A stretch of DNA of 64,000 bases from JADMIH01 sp035274425 (GCA_035274425.1 DATEOC010000023.1:1-64000); one strand, 5' to 3'. Positions 42,353 through 51,657 are shown, counted from the first letter of the stretch. The notes: generated by a model not told the origin, from the letters alone. Numbers and translations are program-made.

Positions 42353-42603
42353 GCAGGTATCGTCTCCACAACATACTCATGGGCGTGATCAAGGAAAGCC
42401 TGTCGAGACAAGTTCACTGCTTCAGCTATGCCTTCTTCCGTAATCTTGTTATGCCACTGCCGCACTATTTCCTTCCAATCCATACCCTTCGCAACCATAT
42501 ATAGCACGTCTTCAACGAGAATGCGCGTGCCTGAGAAGGTTAGCTGGCCGTGACAGACCTTTGAGTCGGCGACTATATAGCGCCCGAGTATTTGCCTGGT
42601 CAT
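42349..42603 (-). CDS. DUF433 antitoxin candidate
   Basis: 84 residues with the DUF433 pattern: SKVCHGQLTFSGTRILVEDVL, then MVAKGMDWKEIVRQW and ITEEGIAEAVNLSRQAFLDH, a winged-helix-like DNA-binding antitoxin. AGGAGGT precedes the ATG. It is the first gene of the two-gene toxin-antitoxin cassette and probably represses it. Confidence 0.82.
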   Translation of the reverse strand: MTRQILGRYIVADSKVCHGQLTFSGTRILVEDVLYMVAKGMDWKEIVRQWHNKITEEGIAEAVNLSRQAFLDHAHEYVVETIPA

Positions 42604-42651
42604 CTTGTTACCTCCTTCCTGTCTTTTCTTTGCGACTTGTGACTATAGTAA

Positions 42652-43461
42652 TTATACACCCTCCTCAGACAGCTCGAAGCAGGGGATGCGGGCGCGCACC
42701 TCGTCTACCAGGCTCATATCGAGATCGGCCAGGAGGACCGTTTCTTCTTCGGCGGCTTCGGCCAGGATGTTGCCCCAGGGGTCTATGATAGTGGAGTGGC
42801 CGGCCCAATTAGCGTTGTCGCCCTGCCCGTAGCGGTTGGCGGCGACCACGAATAGCTGGTTCTCGATGGCGCGCGCCCGGAGGAGTGTGCGCCAATGCTC
42901 AAGCCTGATCGCGGGCCACTCGGCCGGGACCCACAGCACACGAGCGCCCCCGTAGGCGAGTTGGCGGGCGCTTTCGGGGAAGCGGATGTCGAAGCAGATG
43001 AGGGTAGCCCACTTGCCGTGCGGCGTGACCGTTGCCCCACCCGGCTTGCCTGGCCGCAAGAACTGAGGCTCATTGAGGAGGGGGAAGAGGTGCTCCTTGC
43101 TATAGGAAGCGAGGTCCGTACCGTCCGGGCTGATGACGTGGCACGCGCTGTACACGCCATCCGGTCCCATCTCAGGGAAGGAACCGCCGACTATAGAGAT
43201 ATTCAGCCTGCGCGCCGTCTCCTGTAGAAAGCGCAGGGTGAGCGCGCCACAATCTTCAGCGATCTGCCTGAAGCGGTCCAGCGCATAGCCCGTAGTCCAC
43301 AACTCTGGCAGCAGGGCAGCTTGCGCGCCTTGCTGTGCGGCTTCGTTGAGTAGGGCTTCGGCGCGCACCATATTCTTGCGCGGCTCGCCCGATACGACCT
43401 CCATCTGGACTGCGGCTACGCGCAGGGTGGAAGGGCTTTGGGGCCCGTGGCTACTCTCCAT
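42652..43461 (-). CDS. Carbon-nitrogen hydrolase (nitrilase superfamily)
   Basis: 269 residues with the complete catalytic triad: E53 in LLPELWTTGY, K122 in SKEHLFPL and C157 in ICFDIRFPE. WVPAEWP and the VAANRYG segment resemble the omega-amidase/Nit2 branch, which hydrolyses alpha-ketoglutaramate and related amides. ATG at 43461 with AGGAGG upstream. It is monocistronic and divergent from rpoD. Confidence 0.88.
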   Translation of the reverse strand: MESSHGPQSPSTLRVAAVQMEVVSGEPRKNMVRAEALLNEAAQQGAQAALLPELWTTGYALDRFRQIAEDCGALTLRFLQETARRLNISIVGGSFPEMGPDGVYSACHVISPDGTDLASYSKEHLFPLLNEPQFLRPGKPGGATVTPHGKWATLICFDIRFPESARQLAYGGARVLWVPAEWPAIRLEHWRTLLRARAIENQLFVVAANRYGQGDNANWAGHSTIIDPWGNILAEAAEEETVLLADLDMSLVDEVRARIPCFELSEEGV

Positions 43462-43631
43462 AAATCGCGTTCCTCCTGAATAGGGACTTTGCATGGAATT
43501 ATATCATGTGGCACGTTTTATGCAGGCAGTGGTATCCGGCTGCATCACTTCAGGTAATTTGAGGATAGTGCTGGGGATAGGTCTTAAGTAGTATTTTGAC
43601 CATTATCTAAGGTGATTTTAAGACTAACCTA

Positions 43632-43660
43632 TTGACATGGCTTGTGAAATCTGGTACAAA
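43632..43660 (+). promoter_or_regulatory. Candidate promoter of rpoD
   Basis: TTGACA at 43632-43637, a 17-bp spacer and TACAAA at 43655-43660. It would give an untranslated leader of about 360 nt. Confidence 0.55.
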
Positions 43661-43666
43661 TATGGT

Positions 43667-44029
43667 TTAGGGAAAGAAAAGCGACTGCGGAAAAGTCCGA
43701 ATAATTAGAGAATTATTAACGTTGGACGCGGCCCCGTAAGAAAAATGGGAGCCGCGCCGTATAATCTTTATAGGGCGATTTTTGGCGGCGACGTACCTCT
43801 CCTACATACCCTTCTCGCAGGTCCCGCAAAGTGAAACTTAGTGTGCCACTGGGACGTTAAATAATAGTAGAAGGTTATTCGTTGTAGAGAGTATAGATAC
43901 CGTATCAAAGAGAAAGCCTTACGCGACTTATGAAATTGGGGTTATCGCGCCCTGTGAACGCACTGAAGGAGCGAGCCCTGTTTGGAGGTATATAAGAGAG
44001 TTATGGCCGCATGGAGGTACGGATAGGAA
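43667..44029 (+). other. Long structured leader of rpoD
   Basis: No gene is supported between the promoter and rpoD. The leader can form a hairpin CGCGGCCCC...GGGAGCCGCG at 43727-43756. The eight-codon ORF at 44003-44026 has GGAGG before it and ends 3 nt before the rpoD TTG, so it may influence initiation. A known riboswitch was not recognised. Confidence 0.4.
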
Positions 44030-45298
44030 TTGGAAACGTTGACGACCGTAATGGACACTTTCTCTGAAGAGAGAGATATAGTAAATATAGCGTGGGATAG
44101 AGACACAGCTACCATTTGGCCAGCGTCGGCCAAAGGTAGATCGCGCTTGCGCGAAGCCCAGCACACCGGCGAGCCTGAGTTGGTTGGCGTCGCTGGACTC
44201 GGAGTGCTCGATTTCGAAGAACTGGATATATACGAATTCGAAGGCGAAGAACCTGAGACAGAAGAGCTGGTTTTAGCAGAAGAGGAGAGCGATGTGATGA
44301 ACTTAGACGCAGGCCAGGCACGCATGATTGGTGGTATGGATGAGGACGACCTGTTGAACTACGGCGGGGCGACCGGCGTTGACCATAAGAGCGCAGAGGA
44401 CTCGGTAGGTATGTACCTGCACGAGATCGGGCGCGTCTCTTTGCTTTCAGCCACCGAGGAAATTGCGCTGGCTATAAGTATGCAAAAAGGTAAGAGGGCG
44501 CAGGAGCGGCTCCGCGAGGAGTTCGACCTGAGCTATGAGGAGACCTCGAAGCTGCGCAGTGAGGACGCTCGCGGGCGTGCCAGCAGGCGACGGCTTATCG
44601 AGGCTAACTTGAGGCTGGTGGTGAGCGTGGCCCGCAAGTACGCGGGGCGCGGTATCTCGCTGCTCGACTTGATACAGGAAGGTAACTTCGGCCTGCTGAG
44701 GGCGGTTGACCGTTTCGATTACCGGAAGGGCCATCGCTTCAGCACGTACGCTACGTGGTGGATCAGGCAGGCTATCACCCGCGCCATCGCGGACCAGAGC
44801 CGGACCATCCGGCTGCCGGTCCACATGGTGGAGGCGGTTGGGCGTCTGACCCAGGTATCGCACAGGCTGCAACAGCGGCTTGGTCGGGAGCCTGTGGCGG
44901 ACGAGATCGCAGCGGAGATGAATATCACCCCCGACAAAGTTCGCCAGATCATCGGCGCGGCCCAGCAGACTGTGTCTCTTGAGATGCCTATCGGCGAGGA
45001 GGAAGATGCTTCGCTGGGAGACATCATCGAGGACCGGAACTCTATCGCGCCCGCGGAGGCGGCGTCGCAGCAGATTCTGAAGGAAGAAGTTGTGACGATG
45101 CTGGACGGGCTGACGGCCCGCGAGCGGAGGGTGATAGAGCTGCGGTACGGTCTTGAGGACGGGTACAACCGGACGCTGGCCGAGCTTGGAGACGAGCTTG
45201 GGGTATCCCGCGAGCGGGTGCGGCAGATAGAGGCGGAAGCGCTGATGAAACTGCGCGCTTGCAAGGATACGGGACGGTTGAAGGAGTACCTGGACTAG
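44030..45298 (+). CDS. rpoD: RNA polymerase primary sigma factor RpoD/SigA
   Basis: 422 residues. Region 1.2 (DSVGMYLHEIGRVSLL), region 2 (NLRLVVSVARKYAGRG, DLIQEGNFGLLRAVDRFDY, STYATWWIRQAI), region 3 and region 4 (LGVSRERVRQIEAEALMKLR) are complete, matching a primary sigma factor. The first 125 residues are acidic and unlike region 1.1 of proteobacteria. TTG start near a GGAGG; an ATG at 44051 is an alternative. The promoters read in this window fit its expected -35/-10 recognition. Confidence 0.95.
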   Translation: METLTTVMDTFSEERDIVNIAWDRDTATIWPASAKGRSRLREAQHTGEPELVGVAGLGVLDFEELDIYEFEGEEPETEELVLAEEESDVMNLDAGQARMIGGMDEDDLLNYGGATGVDHKSAEDSVGMYLHEIGRVSLLSATEEIALAISMQKGKRAQERLREEFDLSYEETSKLRSEDARGRASRRRLIEANLRLVVSVARKYAGRGISLLDLIQEGNFGLLRAVDRFDYRKGHRFSTYATWWIRQAITRAIADQSRTIRLPVHMVEAVGRLTQVSHRLQQRLGREPVADEIAAEMNITPDKVRQIIGAAQQTVSLEMPIGEEEDASLGDIIEDRNSIAPAEAASQQILKEEVVTMLDGLTARERRVIELRYGLEDGYNRTLAELGDELGVSRERVRQIEAEALMKLRACKDTGRLKEYLD

Positions 45299-45363
45299 AC
45301 GACGGACGACGACAATAGTGGTTGGGGCTCGGCAGTGATGCTCGGCCCCAATCTGTTTAACAT

Positions 45364-46443
45364 CTACGACAGGATGACAGGCATACCAAGAAAAGCGCCA
45401 TAGCGATGCGCGGCTGTAGCGAATGCCTGACTTTCGGCCTCGGTCAGCTTCGTGAAAGTTTGCGCTGAAATGACGACCGAGCCTTTGCTGAACGTGCGCT
45501 TCCAGGCACCTACAATCTGCCCATTCATAAGTATTGTGTTGCCCAGAACGATGTTGGCGTGCAGGGTGGGTGTTTCAGCGAGAGACGTGTCATACAGGGC
45601 GCTACGGTCTGCATAGCCTACGCTGTACTCGTCAAAATTCGGTAGCAGATATGCAGTCGGCGATGGGTCTCTTACGAATGGCGCAGACTCAGCGAGCCAA
45701 TAGGTCTGACCATCTACAACTTCCTCGATGAGTTGGGACTTCACCATTTCGAGTCCGGCTTTCGCGTCGGCTGTGGCAAGCCCTGACCACCATACATAAT
45801 CCTTCAGCGTGGCCGGAGCGTGGCCCGTAAAGTAGCGCAGGGTAAGCTCAGCCAACGCTTCATCCCGCTCCAGGGTCCTGGCCCCTGGCGCTCGCTCATC
45901 GAGCAGGGCATAGGTAAATTGCTTGCCCCGCCTCGCGCCGCTACATATGATCCCGGCCAATTCAGCGTGCATCACTATGTAGGTGAGGCGCAGGTTATCC
46001 TGCGTATCGATGCCTGCCTGTCCCAGCATAGCTCCAAGCTCCGTACGCGTAAGCTGCTTCCCACCTTGTAATGCTTTCGCTATCAGATCGCCGCTGCGCG
46101 CTAACAAGGCATCGTCCAATTCGAGCTTGCGATAGTAGTGGGCATTGAGCGCATTGACACGTGGAGCAGTGAGCGCAAGTAACCAGCGGATATCCGCAGG
46201 CATGACGAAGTGCCATGTAGGCCGCATCACGTGGGTGCGCAGGATAATGCCGTCTGTGAACGCCTTCTCTATGTCAGAATCTCTGGCGTCCCGCGAGCGC
46301 AGCCCAAGCGCCCACTGGGCAGCCGGATAGTCTTGAGCCTGGACAGCAACCAGCCAGTTGACTGCCTCCTCCGGCTTCTCAAACGGTTCCCCTGCAATGC
46401 GCTGGTTATGCAGGCGGTGGTGCGCGATGTCCATGCTTATCAT
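45364..46443 (-). CDS. AlkZ-like winged-helix DNA glycosylase family protein (QxQ type)
   Basis: 359 residues of the HTH_42 family. Near residue 34 the sequence reads VAVQAQDYPAAQWALGLR, giving the catalytic Q-A-Q motif described for AlkZ, followed by TDGIILRTHVMRPTWHFV and LLPNFDEYSVGYADR. The paralogue at 11933-13084 has H-A-Q instead. These enzymes remove bulky or cross-linked alkylated bases. Start at 46443, or an in-frame ATG 9 nt later. It stands alone between rpoD and a divergent oxidoreductase. Confidence 0.8.
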   Translation of the reverse strand: MISMDIAHHRLHNQRIAGEPFEKPEEAVNWLVAVQAQDYPAAQWALGLRSRDARDSDIEKAFTDGIILRTHVMRPTWHFVMPADIRWLLALTAPRVNALNAHYYRKLELDDALLARSGDLIAKALQGGKQLTRTELGAMLGQAGIDTQDNLRLTYIVMHAELAGIICSGARRGKQFTYALLDERAPGARTLERDEALAELTLRYFTGHAPATLKDYVWWSGLATADAKAGLEMVKSQLIEEVVDGQTYWLAESAPFVRDPSPTAYLLPNFDEYSVGYADRSALYDTSLAETPTLHANIVLGNTILMNGQIVGAWKRTFSKGSVVISAQTFTKLTEAESQAFATAAHRYGAFLGMPVILS

Positions 46444-46776
46444 CGGCTCATCTCTACGCCTTTAGAACTTCATTTTGTCACCTATACTTTAGTATCCTAT
46501 ATTTTCGACAGCTTGTGGCAGACGCGGACCATTGTACTGTAAGGCCATGGTACCCGCAATGGAACTTCACCCTATCTCCATCCGTTATGTTGGTGAGCAA
46601 AGCTATAGCCACTCGCTTGGACGCCCGTACACGCTATGGCTTTGCTCATTTTGTGTGACCGGACTCTCTGCTATTTCTGATATAATATTCTGCCGTCTTC
46701 AAGCCATAAGACAGGTTACATGGCGAAATATAGGCCGTGCAGCAGGAGACCAGTAGACGTAGAGAGGGAGAGTACC
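46444..46776. other. 333-bp intergenic region between divergent genes
   Basis: No gene is supported. It holds the promoter of the FAD oxidoreductase (46678-46686) and AT-rich sequence with TATAGG/GATACT-like boxes facing the AlkZ-like gene. No repeats of the families seen elsewhere were found here. Confidence 0.6.
46678..46686 (+). promoter_or_regulatory. Extended -10 promoter of the FAD oxidoreductase
   Basis: TGATATAAT (TGn plus a perfect -10) about 90 nt before the ATG, with a weak -35. Confidence 0.55.
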
Positions 46777-47967
46777 ATGGCGCACTACAAATACCTGATT
46801 ATCGGGGGTGGGATGACGGCGGCCTCGGCTGCCAGGGGCATTCGCGAGGTAGACACCGAAGGCTCGCTGGGGATGATCAGCCGGGACGAGGAGCCTCCGT
46901 ACAATCGTCCCCCCTTGACGAAGGCGCTCTGGAAGGGGAAACCGTTCGATAGCATCTGGCGAAAGCTGGACAAGTACAATGTGCAGATGCACCTGGGCCG
47001 CACTATCGAGGCGCTCTATCCTGCGGATAAGCGTGTGGTGGACGACCAGGGCGAGAGCCACACCTACGAGAAGCTGCTCCTCGCGACGGGGGCTACACCG
47101 AGGACCCTCCCCTTCGGCGGCGACGAGATCATATATTACCGAAACGTCGATGATTACCGGCGGCTCCGTGCGACGACGGAACAAGGGGAGCATTTCGCGG
47201 TGATAGGCGGGGGTTTCATCGGCTCGGAGATCGCGGCTGCGCTGGCTATGAACGGGAAGAAAGTGACGATGGTGCTGCCAGGCAAGGGGATCGGGGATCG
47301 GATGTATCCACCTGAGCTGATGGAGTTCGTAAACAGCTACTATCGAGAGAAAGGGGTAGATGTGCTGCCTGGAGAGCGCGCCGAGAGCCTGGAGCGAGAT
47401 GGAGATAAGCTTACTCTCAGGACGCAAAGCGGGCGGGAGATCAGCGTAGATGGAGTGGTAGCGGGGATCGGTGTCGAGCCGAATACCAGCCTGGCCGAAG
47501 CGGCGGGGTTGAGCGTAGATGATGGGATAGTCGTGGACGAGCTATTGCGAACGAGCGAGCCTGACATCTATGCTGCGGGGGATGTGGCGTCCTACTGGGA
47601 CCCTGTGTTAGGGCAGCGCCGCCGGGTGGAGCACGAAGAAAACGCGAACAAGATGGGGAGGCATGTGGGGCGGGTCATGGCCGGACAGGAGGAGCCGTGG
47701 CATTATATGCCCTCCTTCTATTCTGACCTTTTCGACCTGTCGTATGAGGCGGTAGGAGACATAGGCACCCGCCTGGAGACCATAGAGAACTGGAAGGAGC
47801 CATTCCGCCATGGTGCGGTCTATTACATGCAGGATGGTCGCGTGCGAGGGGTAGCAGTATGGGGTGCCTGGGGGCAGATGGATGCAGCTCGCAAGCTAAT
47901 CGGTGAGCCGGGTCCTTTCGGCCCGGAAGACCTGAAGGGGCGGCTGCCTGAGGCTAATGGGCATTGA
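46777..47967 (+). CDS. NAD(P)/FAD-dependent oxidoreductase (ferredoxin reductase/AIF type)
   Basis: 396 residues. The FAD dinucleotide fold GGGMTAASAARGIRE opens the protein, VIGGGFIGSEIAAALAMNGK supplies the NAD(P) fold and IYAAGDVASYWD the second FAD contact. The arrangement is that of ferredoxin/rubredoxin reductases and AIF-like proteins. A C-terminal dimer domain follows. ATG at 46777 with GAGGGAG upstream. No ferredoxin gene is adjacent, so the electron partner is unknown. Confidence 0.88.
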   Translation: MAHYKYLIIGGGMTAASAARGIREVDTEGSLGMISRDEEPPYNRPPLTKALWKGKPFDSIWRKLDKYNVQMHLGRTIEALYPADKRVVDDQGESHTYEKLLLATGATPRTLPFGGDEIIYYRNVDDYRRLRATTEQGEHFAVIGGGFIGSEIAAALAMNGKKVTMVLPGKGIGDRMYPPELMEFVNSYYREKGVDVLPGERAESLERDGDKLTLRTQSGREISVDGVVAGIGVEPNTSLAEAAGLSVDDGIVVDELLRTSEPDIYAAGDVASYWDPVLGQRRRVEHEENANKMGRHVGRVMAGQEEPWHYMPSFYSDLFDLSYEAVGDIGTRLETIENWKEPFRHGAVYYMQDGRVRGVAVWGAWGQMDAARKLIGEPGPFGPEDLKGRLPEANGH

Positions 47968-48102
47968 GCGTGAAACGTGAAGCGTGATGCGTGATAACGG
48001 AACCGCCAAGAGCGCCAAGAAATCGCCAAGATTCTTATGGATTAGTTGTATTATCGTCTATCGTCTATCGTCTATCGTCTATCGTCTATCGTCTATCGTC
48101 CG
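47968..48102. repeat. Heptad arrays (GTGAAAC / TATCGTC)
   Basis: GCGTGAAACGTGAAGCGTGATGCGTGATAA at the left (heptads), then (GCCAAGA)-like units, then six or more TATCGTC units at 48054-48102. Confidence 0.8.
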
Positions 48103-48103
48103 C

Positions 48104-48589
48104 TCAGGAGACCGCTAGCTCAGCCACCGTCAGCGCCTCGGCATCGTCGGTGCGGGGAGGTGGGAAATCGACATTGTGCCGGATGCTCATGCGTTCGAGG
48201 ATGGGGTTCCAGTCGAAGGTCCAGGCACAGCCATCGGAGCGGATAGCGCGCACGATATTCCTCGCTCGCAACTCCACCGTCCAGTTATGTTCAATCCCAA
48301 GTCCGGAGCGGGTCATTACCCTGTGGCGCGTGGATATCTTGTTATCGTGCGGGTCGAGCCGGGTGATAGAAACGAGACGCGCATTGCTTCCAAGCGGCTG
48401 AAGGTCGGCGGGGTCCATCCACGCGTCGACGTCTGCCTCTGCCCAATGGACCAGCAAATGGCCTGCGCTATCGACCTGCCGCACAACTCCCGGCCCAAGC
48501 CTCTCAGCAGGCACAAGCGCCCCCTCAACCGTGTTGACGCCAAGCAGCGAGGTCAGGAGAGTAACCAAATTTTCGGGTCCAAAGTCCAT
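48104..48589 (-). CDS. Uncharacterised protein
   Basis: About 161 residues starting MDFGPENLVTLLTSLLG. The segment VVRQVDSAGHLLVHWAEADVDAW resembles an SH3/Tudor-like barrel with a Trp-rich strand, and a second beta-rich half follows (RARNIVRAIRSDGCAW). I do not recognise the family. The coding assignment rests on an open frame with natural composition and no better alternative. Repeat arrays flank it on both sides. Confidence 0.5.
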   Translation of the reverse strand: MDFGPENLVTLLTSLLGVNTVEGALVPAERLGPGVVRQVDSAGHLLVHWAEADVDAWMDPADLQPLGSNARLVSITRLDPHDNKISTRHRVMTRSGLGIEHNWTVELRARNIVRAIRSDGCAWTFDWNPILERMSIRHNVDFPPPRTDDAEALTVAELAVS

Positions 48590-48598
48590 AATTATTAA

Positions 48599-48778
48599 GA
48601 CGCAAAGGCGCAAAGGTAGCAAAGAACGCCAAGGTTATTTATTGGTTCACCGCAGAGGCGCAGAGTACGCAGAGGTCCTTAAGTAATTACGAATTAGGCA
48701 CTACTCTTACGCATCACGTTTCACTCTATCGTCTTTCGTCCTTCGTCCTTCGTCCTTCGTCGTCCGTCGTCCGTCGTC
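48599..48778. repeat. Composite repeat (GACGCAAAGG, CGCAGAGG, heptads)
   Basis: GACGCAAAGGCGCAAAGGTA then CGCAGAGGCGCAGAGTACGC, then TTCGTCC/GTCGTCC heptads up to the recJ stop codon. The first part is the complement of 33331-33370. Confidence 0.75.
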
Positions 48779-50591
48779 ACACCCTGATGTCGCGCACTCG
48801 CAACTGGATGCTCACGTTGCCGCGCCATTCGTGCCGCTCGATGTGGTACATTATGTCAATTCGTGGCTTGCGGCGGATGGCATCGGCGCGGTAGCCCTGG
48901 CGGTAGGCCATCGCGATTATCTCCTGGGCCGGGCCATCGTCGCGGTTTGCCAGCGCCAGCTTGAGGTGCGACCCACCCTCACCGACGGTGGAGACGTCAA
49001 GCACGCGCACGCCCATAGAGACGAACATCGGGGAGGGGTTGCCCGATCCGAAGGGCGCGAGGCGGTTGATGCCATCCAGCGTGCCATCATGCACATCCGT
49101 CAGGGGTAGCTCTGCCTCGGCGCGTAGCGTGGGCTGTAGGTGCTCTTCCTGTAGCTGCCCGTCGGCTATCTGGGAGAGGCGAAGGCTTAGCTCAGGTATA
49201 TTCGCAGTTTTGAGGGTAAAGCCGGCTGCCGCGCTGTGCCCGCCGAAGCGCACCAGCAAATCTTTCACCTGGGTGAGGGATTCCACGACGTTGAAGTGGG
49301 GCGTGCTGCGGGCCGACCCACGGCTCTCCTCCTCCCCCTCTTCAATGACGATTGCGGGCCTGCCGAACTCCTCCACCAGCCGCCCGGCCACCAGGCCAAC
49401 TACGCCGGAGGGCCAGTTGCGGTCCGACAGCACTATCATCTTCACGCTGGGGTCCATGCGGCGCACCCGACCACGCGCGTCCTCCACGATAGCGTTCATA
49501 ACAGCCTGGCGACGGCGGTTGTGGGCCTCAAGCTGCTGGGCCAGCGTGCTCGCTTCGTACCTGTCGGCGGTGAGGAGGAGCTGGTAGGCTATACGTGCGT
49601 CGTCCATGCGCCCGGCGGCGTTGAGGCGCGGACCTATGACGAAGCCTATACGCTCGGTGTCCATCCTATCAGGCTTGAAGCCCGCGTTATCGAGCATCGT
49701 GCGCAGGCCGGGGAGACTGTGGCGAGGGAGGGCAGATAGACCATGCATCACCAGCGAGCGGTTGGCCCCCTTGAGCGGCACCACGTCCGCCACAGTGCCG
49801 ATGGCGACCAGCCCAAGCAGGTCGAGGTTGCGGAGGCCGTCAGGCTTGCCACAGCGCTTTACCAGGGCGCGCACAAGCTGGTAAGCCACGCCGACACCCG
49901 CCAGATCGTGGTAGCAGTCGCACCCTTCCACCTTCTGCTTGGGGTTGATGCAGGCCGCCGCCTCCGGCAGGTCCGCCGGGAGATGGTGGTGGTCCGTCAC
50001 TATCACGTCCAGCCCGGCTTTGCGCGCCTCCGCTACCTCGGAGCGGCCCGATATGCCGCAGTCAACCGTTATGAGGAGACTGACACCCCTGGCGGCTATC
50101 TCCCGCACGGCGTTAGCGTTGAGGCCGTACCCTTCTATCACGCGATTAGGGACGTAAGGCTCAACTTCGAGGTCGAAGTGGCGTAGCGCCGTGGTGAGGA
50201 GGGCAGTTGAGGTGACGCCATCGCAGTCAAAATCGCCGTAGACGACGACGCGCTCACGCCGCTCGATAGCCTTGCAGATGCGGTCTACTGCGGCAGTCAC
50301 CCCAGCCATCAGGTGGGGGTCTGGGTACTGGTCTATCGCCAGCGGCTTGAGGAAGCCCTCTATGTCCAGCAGCTCTGTAACCTCTCGGTTAGCAAGGAGC
50401 TGCACGAGGAGGGGGGAAAGGTCAAGATGAGCTAGCTCCGAGCTTATTCGGGCTGCTTCTTGAGGTGATATAGAGGGGTAAACGTCCCAGCGAGGGCGAG
50501 AGGGTTCCAAATCAGGCTCACTTATCCACAGTTCTGGCTCACAAATCACACCGTACACAAGGATGATAGCACAGTGGCGGGGCCGCCGCAA
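48777..50591 (-). CDS. recJ: Single-stranded-DNA exonuclease RecJ
   Basis: 604 residues. Phosphoesterase motifs VVYGDFDCDGVTSTALL, LITVDCGISG and IVTDHHHLP form the DHH catalytic core, and GGHSAAAGFTL the DHHA1 domain. RecJ degrades 5'-ended ssDNA in recombination and repair. The N-terminus may begin at the GTG of VICEPEL, about residue 14, since the first residues resemble non-coding sequence. Its stop lies on the edge of the heptad array. Confidence 0.92.
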   Translation of the reverse strand: MRRPRHCAIILVYGVICEPELWISEPDLEPSRPRWDVYPSISPQEAARISSELAHLDLSPLLVQLLANREVTELLDIEGFLKPLAIDQYPDPHLMAGVTAAVDRICKAIERRERVVVYGDFDCDGVTSTALLTTALRHFDLEVEPYVPNRVIEGYGLNANAVREIAARGVSLLITVDCGISGRSEVAEARKAGLDVIVTDHHHLPADLPEAAACINPKQKVEGCDCYHDLAGVGVAYQLVRALVKRCGKPDGLRNLDLLGLVAIGTVADVVPLKGANRSLVMHGLSALPRHSLPGLRTMLDNAGFKPDRMDTERIGFVIGPRLNAAGRMDDARIAYQLLLTADRYEASTLAQQLEAHNRRRQAVMNAIVEDARGRVRRMDPSVKMIVLSDRNWPSGVVGLVAGRLVEEFGRPAIVIEEGEEESRGSARSTPHFNVVESLTQVKDLLVRFGGHSAAAGFTLKTANIPELSLRLSQIADGQLQEEHLQPTLRAEAELPLTDVHDGTLDGINRLAPFGSGNPSPMFVSMGVRVLDVSTVGEGGSHLKLALANRDDGPAQEIIAMAYRQGYRADAIRRKPRIDIMYHIERHEWRGNVSIQLRVRDIRV

Positions 50592-50592
50592 A

Positions 50593-50780
50593 CGGACGAC
50601 GGACGGTGAAACGTGAAACGTGATGATGGATATAGAACATGGCTTAGGATGCTAAATCTGCAAGCGCCTACTTGCACGTAATCCTAAGTGCCTGTATGCT
50701 TTCAAGCGACAGCCAATCACACACCACGCATCACGCATCACGTTTCCAACGTTATCGTCTTTCGTCTTTCGTCTTTCGTC
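50593..50780. repeat. Facing heptad arrays between recJ and the thioesterase gene
   Basis: Left: ACGGACGACGGACGGTGAAA-type units. Right: CACGCATCACGCATCACGTT then TCGTCTT units. The two are imperfect inverted copies around about 80 bp of unique sequence. Confidence 0.75.
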
Positions 50781-50790
50781 AAGCAACCCT

Positions 50791-51630
50791 ATGGTAAGAG
50801 AGTATCGCTGGCAACTGAAAGTACGTAGCTACGAGGGGGACGCCTGGGGGCTGCTCCCGGCGTCGGGCATGATGCGCTACCTGGAGGAGTCGGCGGTCAG
50901 CGCGGCCCGCGATGTCGGTTACGGGCGCGACTTCCATGAGGAGCGCGGCTCAGCCTGGGTAATCAGGCGCATGAGTCTAGCTTTGACGACACCTGTTCGC
51001 CTCCACGATGAGTTAGAGATAGTTACCTGGATATCGCACTTTGACCGGGTGCGCGGCGGGCGAGAATACAGGGTGATCAACTCCGCTACCGGTGAGAGTG
51101 TGGCTACCGGCCTGGCCGAGTGGGTCTACCTGGAGCGCAAAACGCTGCGCCCGCTCCCAATCCCCCGCGCCCTATCCATAGACTTCGACGTGCCAGGCGC
51201 GCCCCTGGGCGAATATAATCCCCCCTCCCTCGCACTATCTGCAAAGGTGCTGGAGTTCAGCACCGAGCGTATCGCAGAGTGGCACGAATGCGATTCGATG
51301 GGGCACGTCAATAACACGCAATACGTGGACTGGCTGGATGACGCCTGGCGCGCCGCGATGGAGGAGTTAGGCTGGAACGTAGGCGAGCTGCGGGCACGCG
51401 GAGTGCAGATGCGGGGTGAGCATTACAAGCTCGATTATAAGCGAGGCGCACTGCCCGGGGACCGCCTCGTTATTACCACCCGCCTGCAAGGTGAAGCGAG
51501 GCGCTTATGCTCGGTCCGCCAGGAGATAACCGACGGCTCAGGCGCGGAGGTATTGTCAGGGAGCACCGTATACGGCTGGCGCACCAACGAGGGCCAGCCA
51601 ACAGAGGCACCAGGCGCGCTATTCGCGTAA
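50791..51630 (+). CDS. Acyl-ACP thioesterase (Fat family)
   Basis: 279 residues with two hotdog domains. The N-terminal half contains GMMRYLEESAVSAARDVGYG and the C-terminal half HECDSMGHVNNTQYVDWLDD with the HVNN(x)2Y active-site strand. Bacterial relatives of plant FatA/FatB release fatty acids from ACP. ATG at 50791, with weak Shine-Dalgarno. A single gene between two repeat regions. Confidence 0.85.
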   Translation: MVREYRWQLKVRSYEGDAWGLLPASGMMRYLEESAVSAARDVGYGRDFHEERGSAWVIRRMSLALTTPVRLHDELEIVTWISHFDRVRGGREYRVINSATGESVATGLAEWVYLERKTLRPLPIPRALSIDFDVPGAPLGEYNPPSLALSAKVLEFSTERIAEWHECDSMGHVNNTQYVDWLDDAWRAAMEELGWNVGELRARGVQMRGEHYKLDYKRGALPGDRLVITTRLQGEARRLCSVRQEITDGSGAEVLSGSTVYGWRTNEGQPTEAPGALFA

Positions 51631-51657
51631 GAAGCTCCCCAAGAAGAATCCAATTCT

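Noticed and set aside
46532..46756. Frame of 74 codons before the FAD oxidoreductase
   Set aside because: No Shine-Dalgarno; it spans the predicted promoter of the oxidoreductase and has no recognisable domain.
48176..48598. Plus-strand frame of 140 codons opposite the uncharacterised protein
   Set aside because: Its composition resembles a complementary-strand shadow; the minus-strand frame has a more natural protein pattern.
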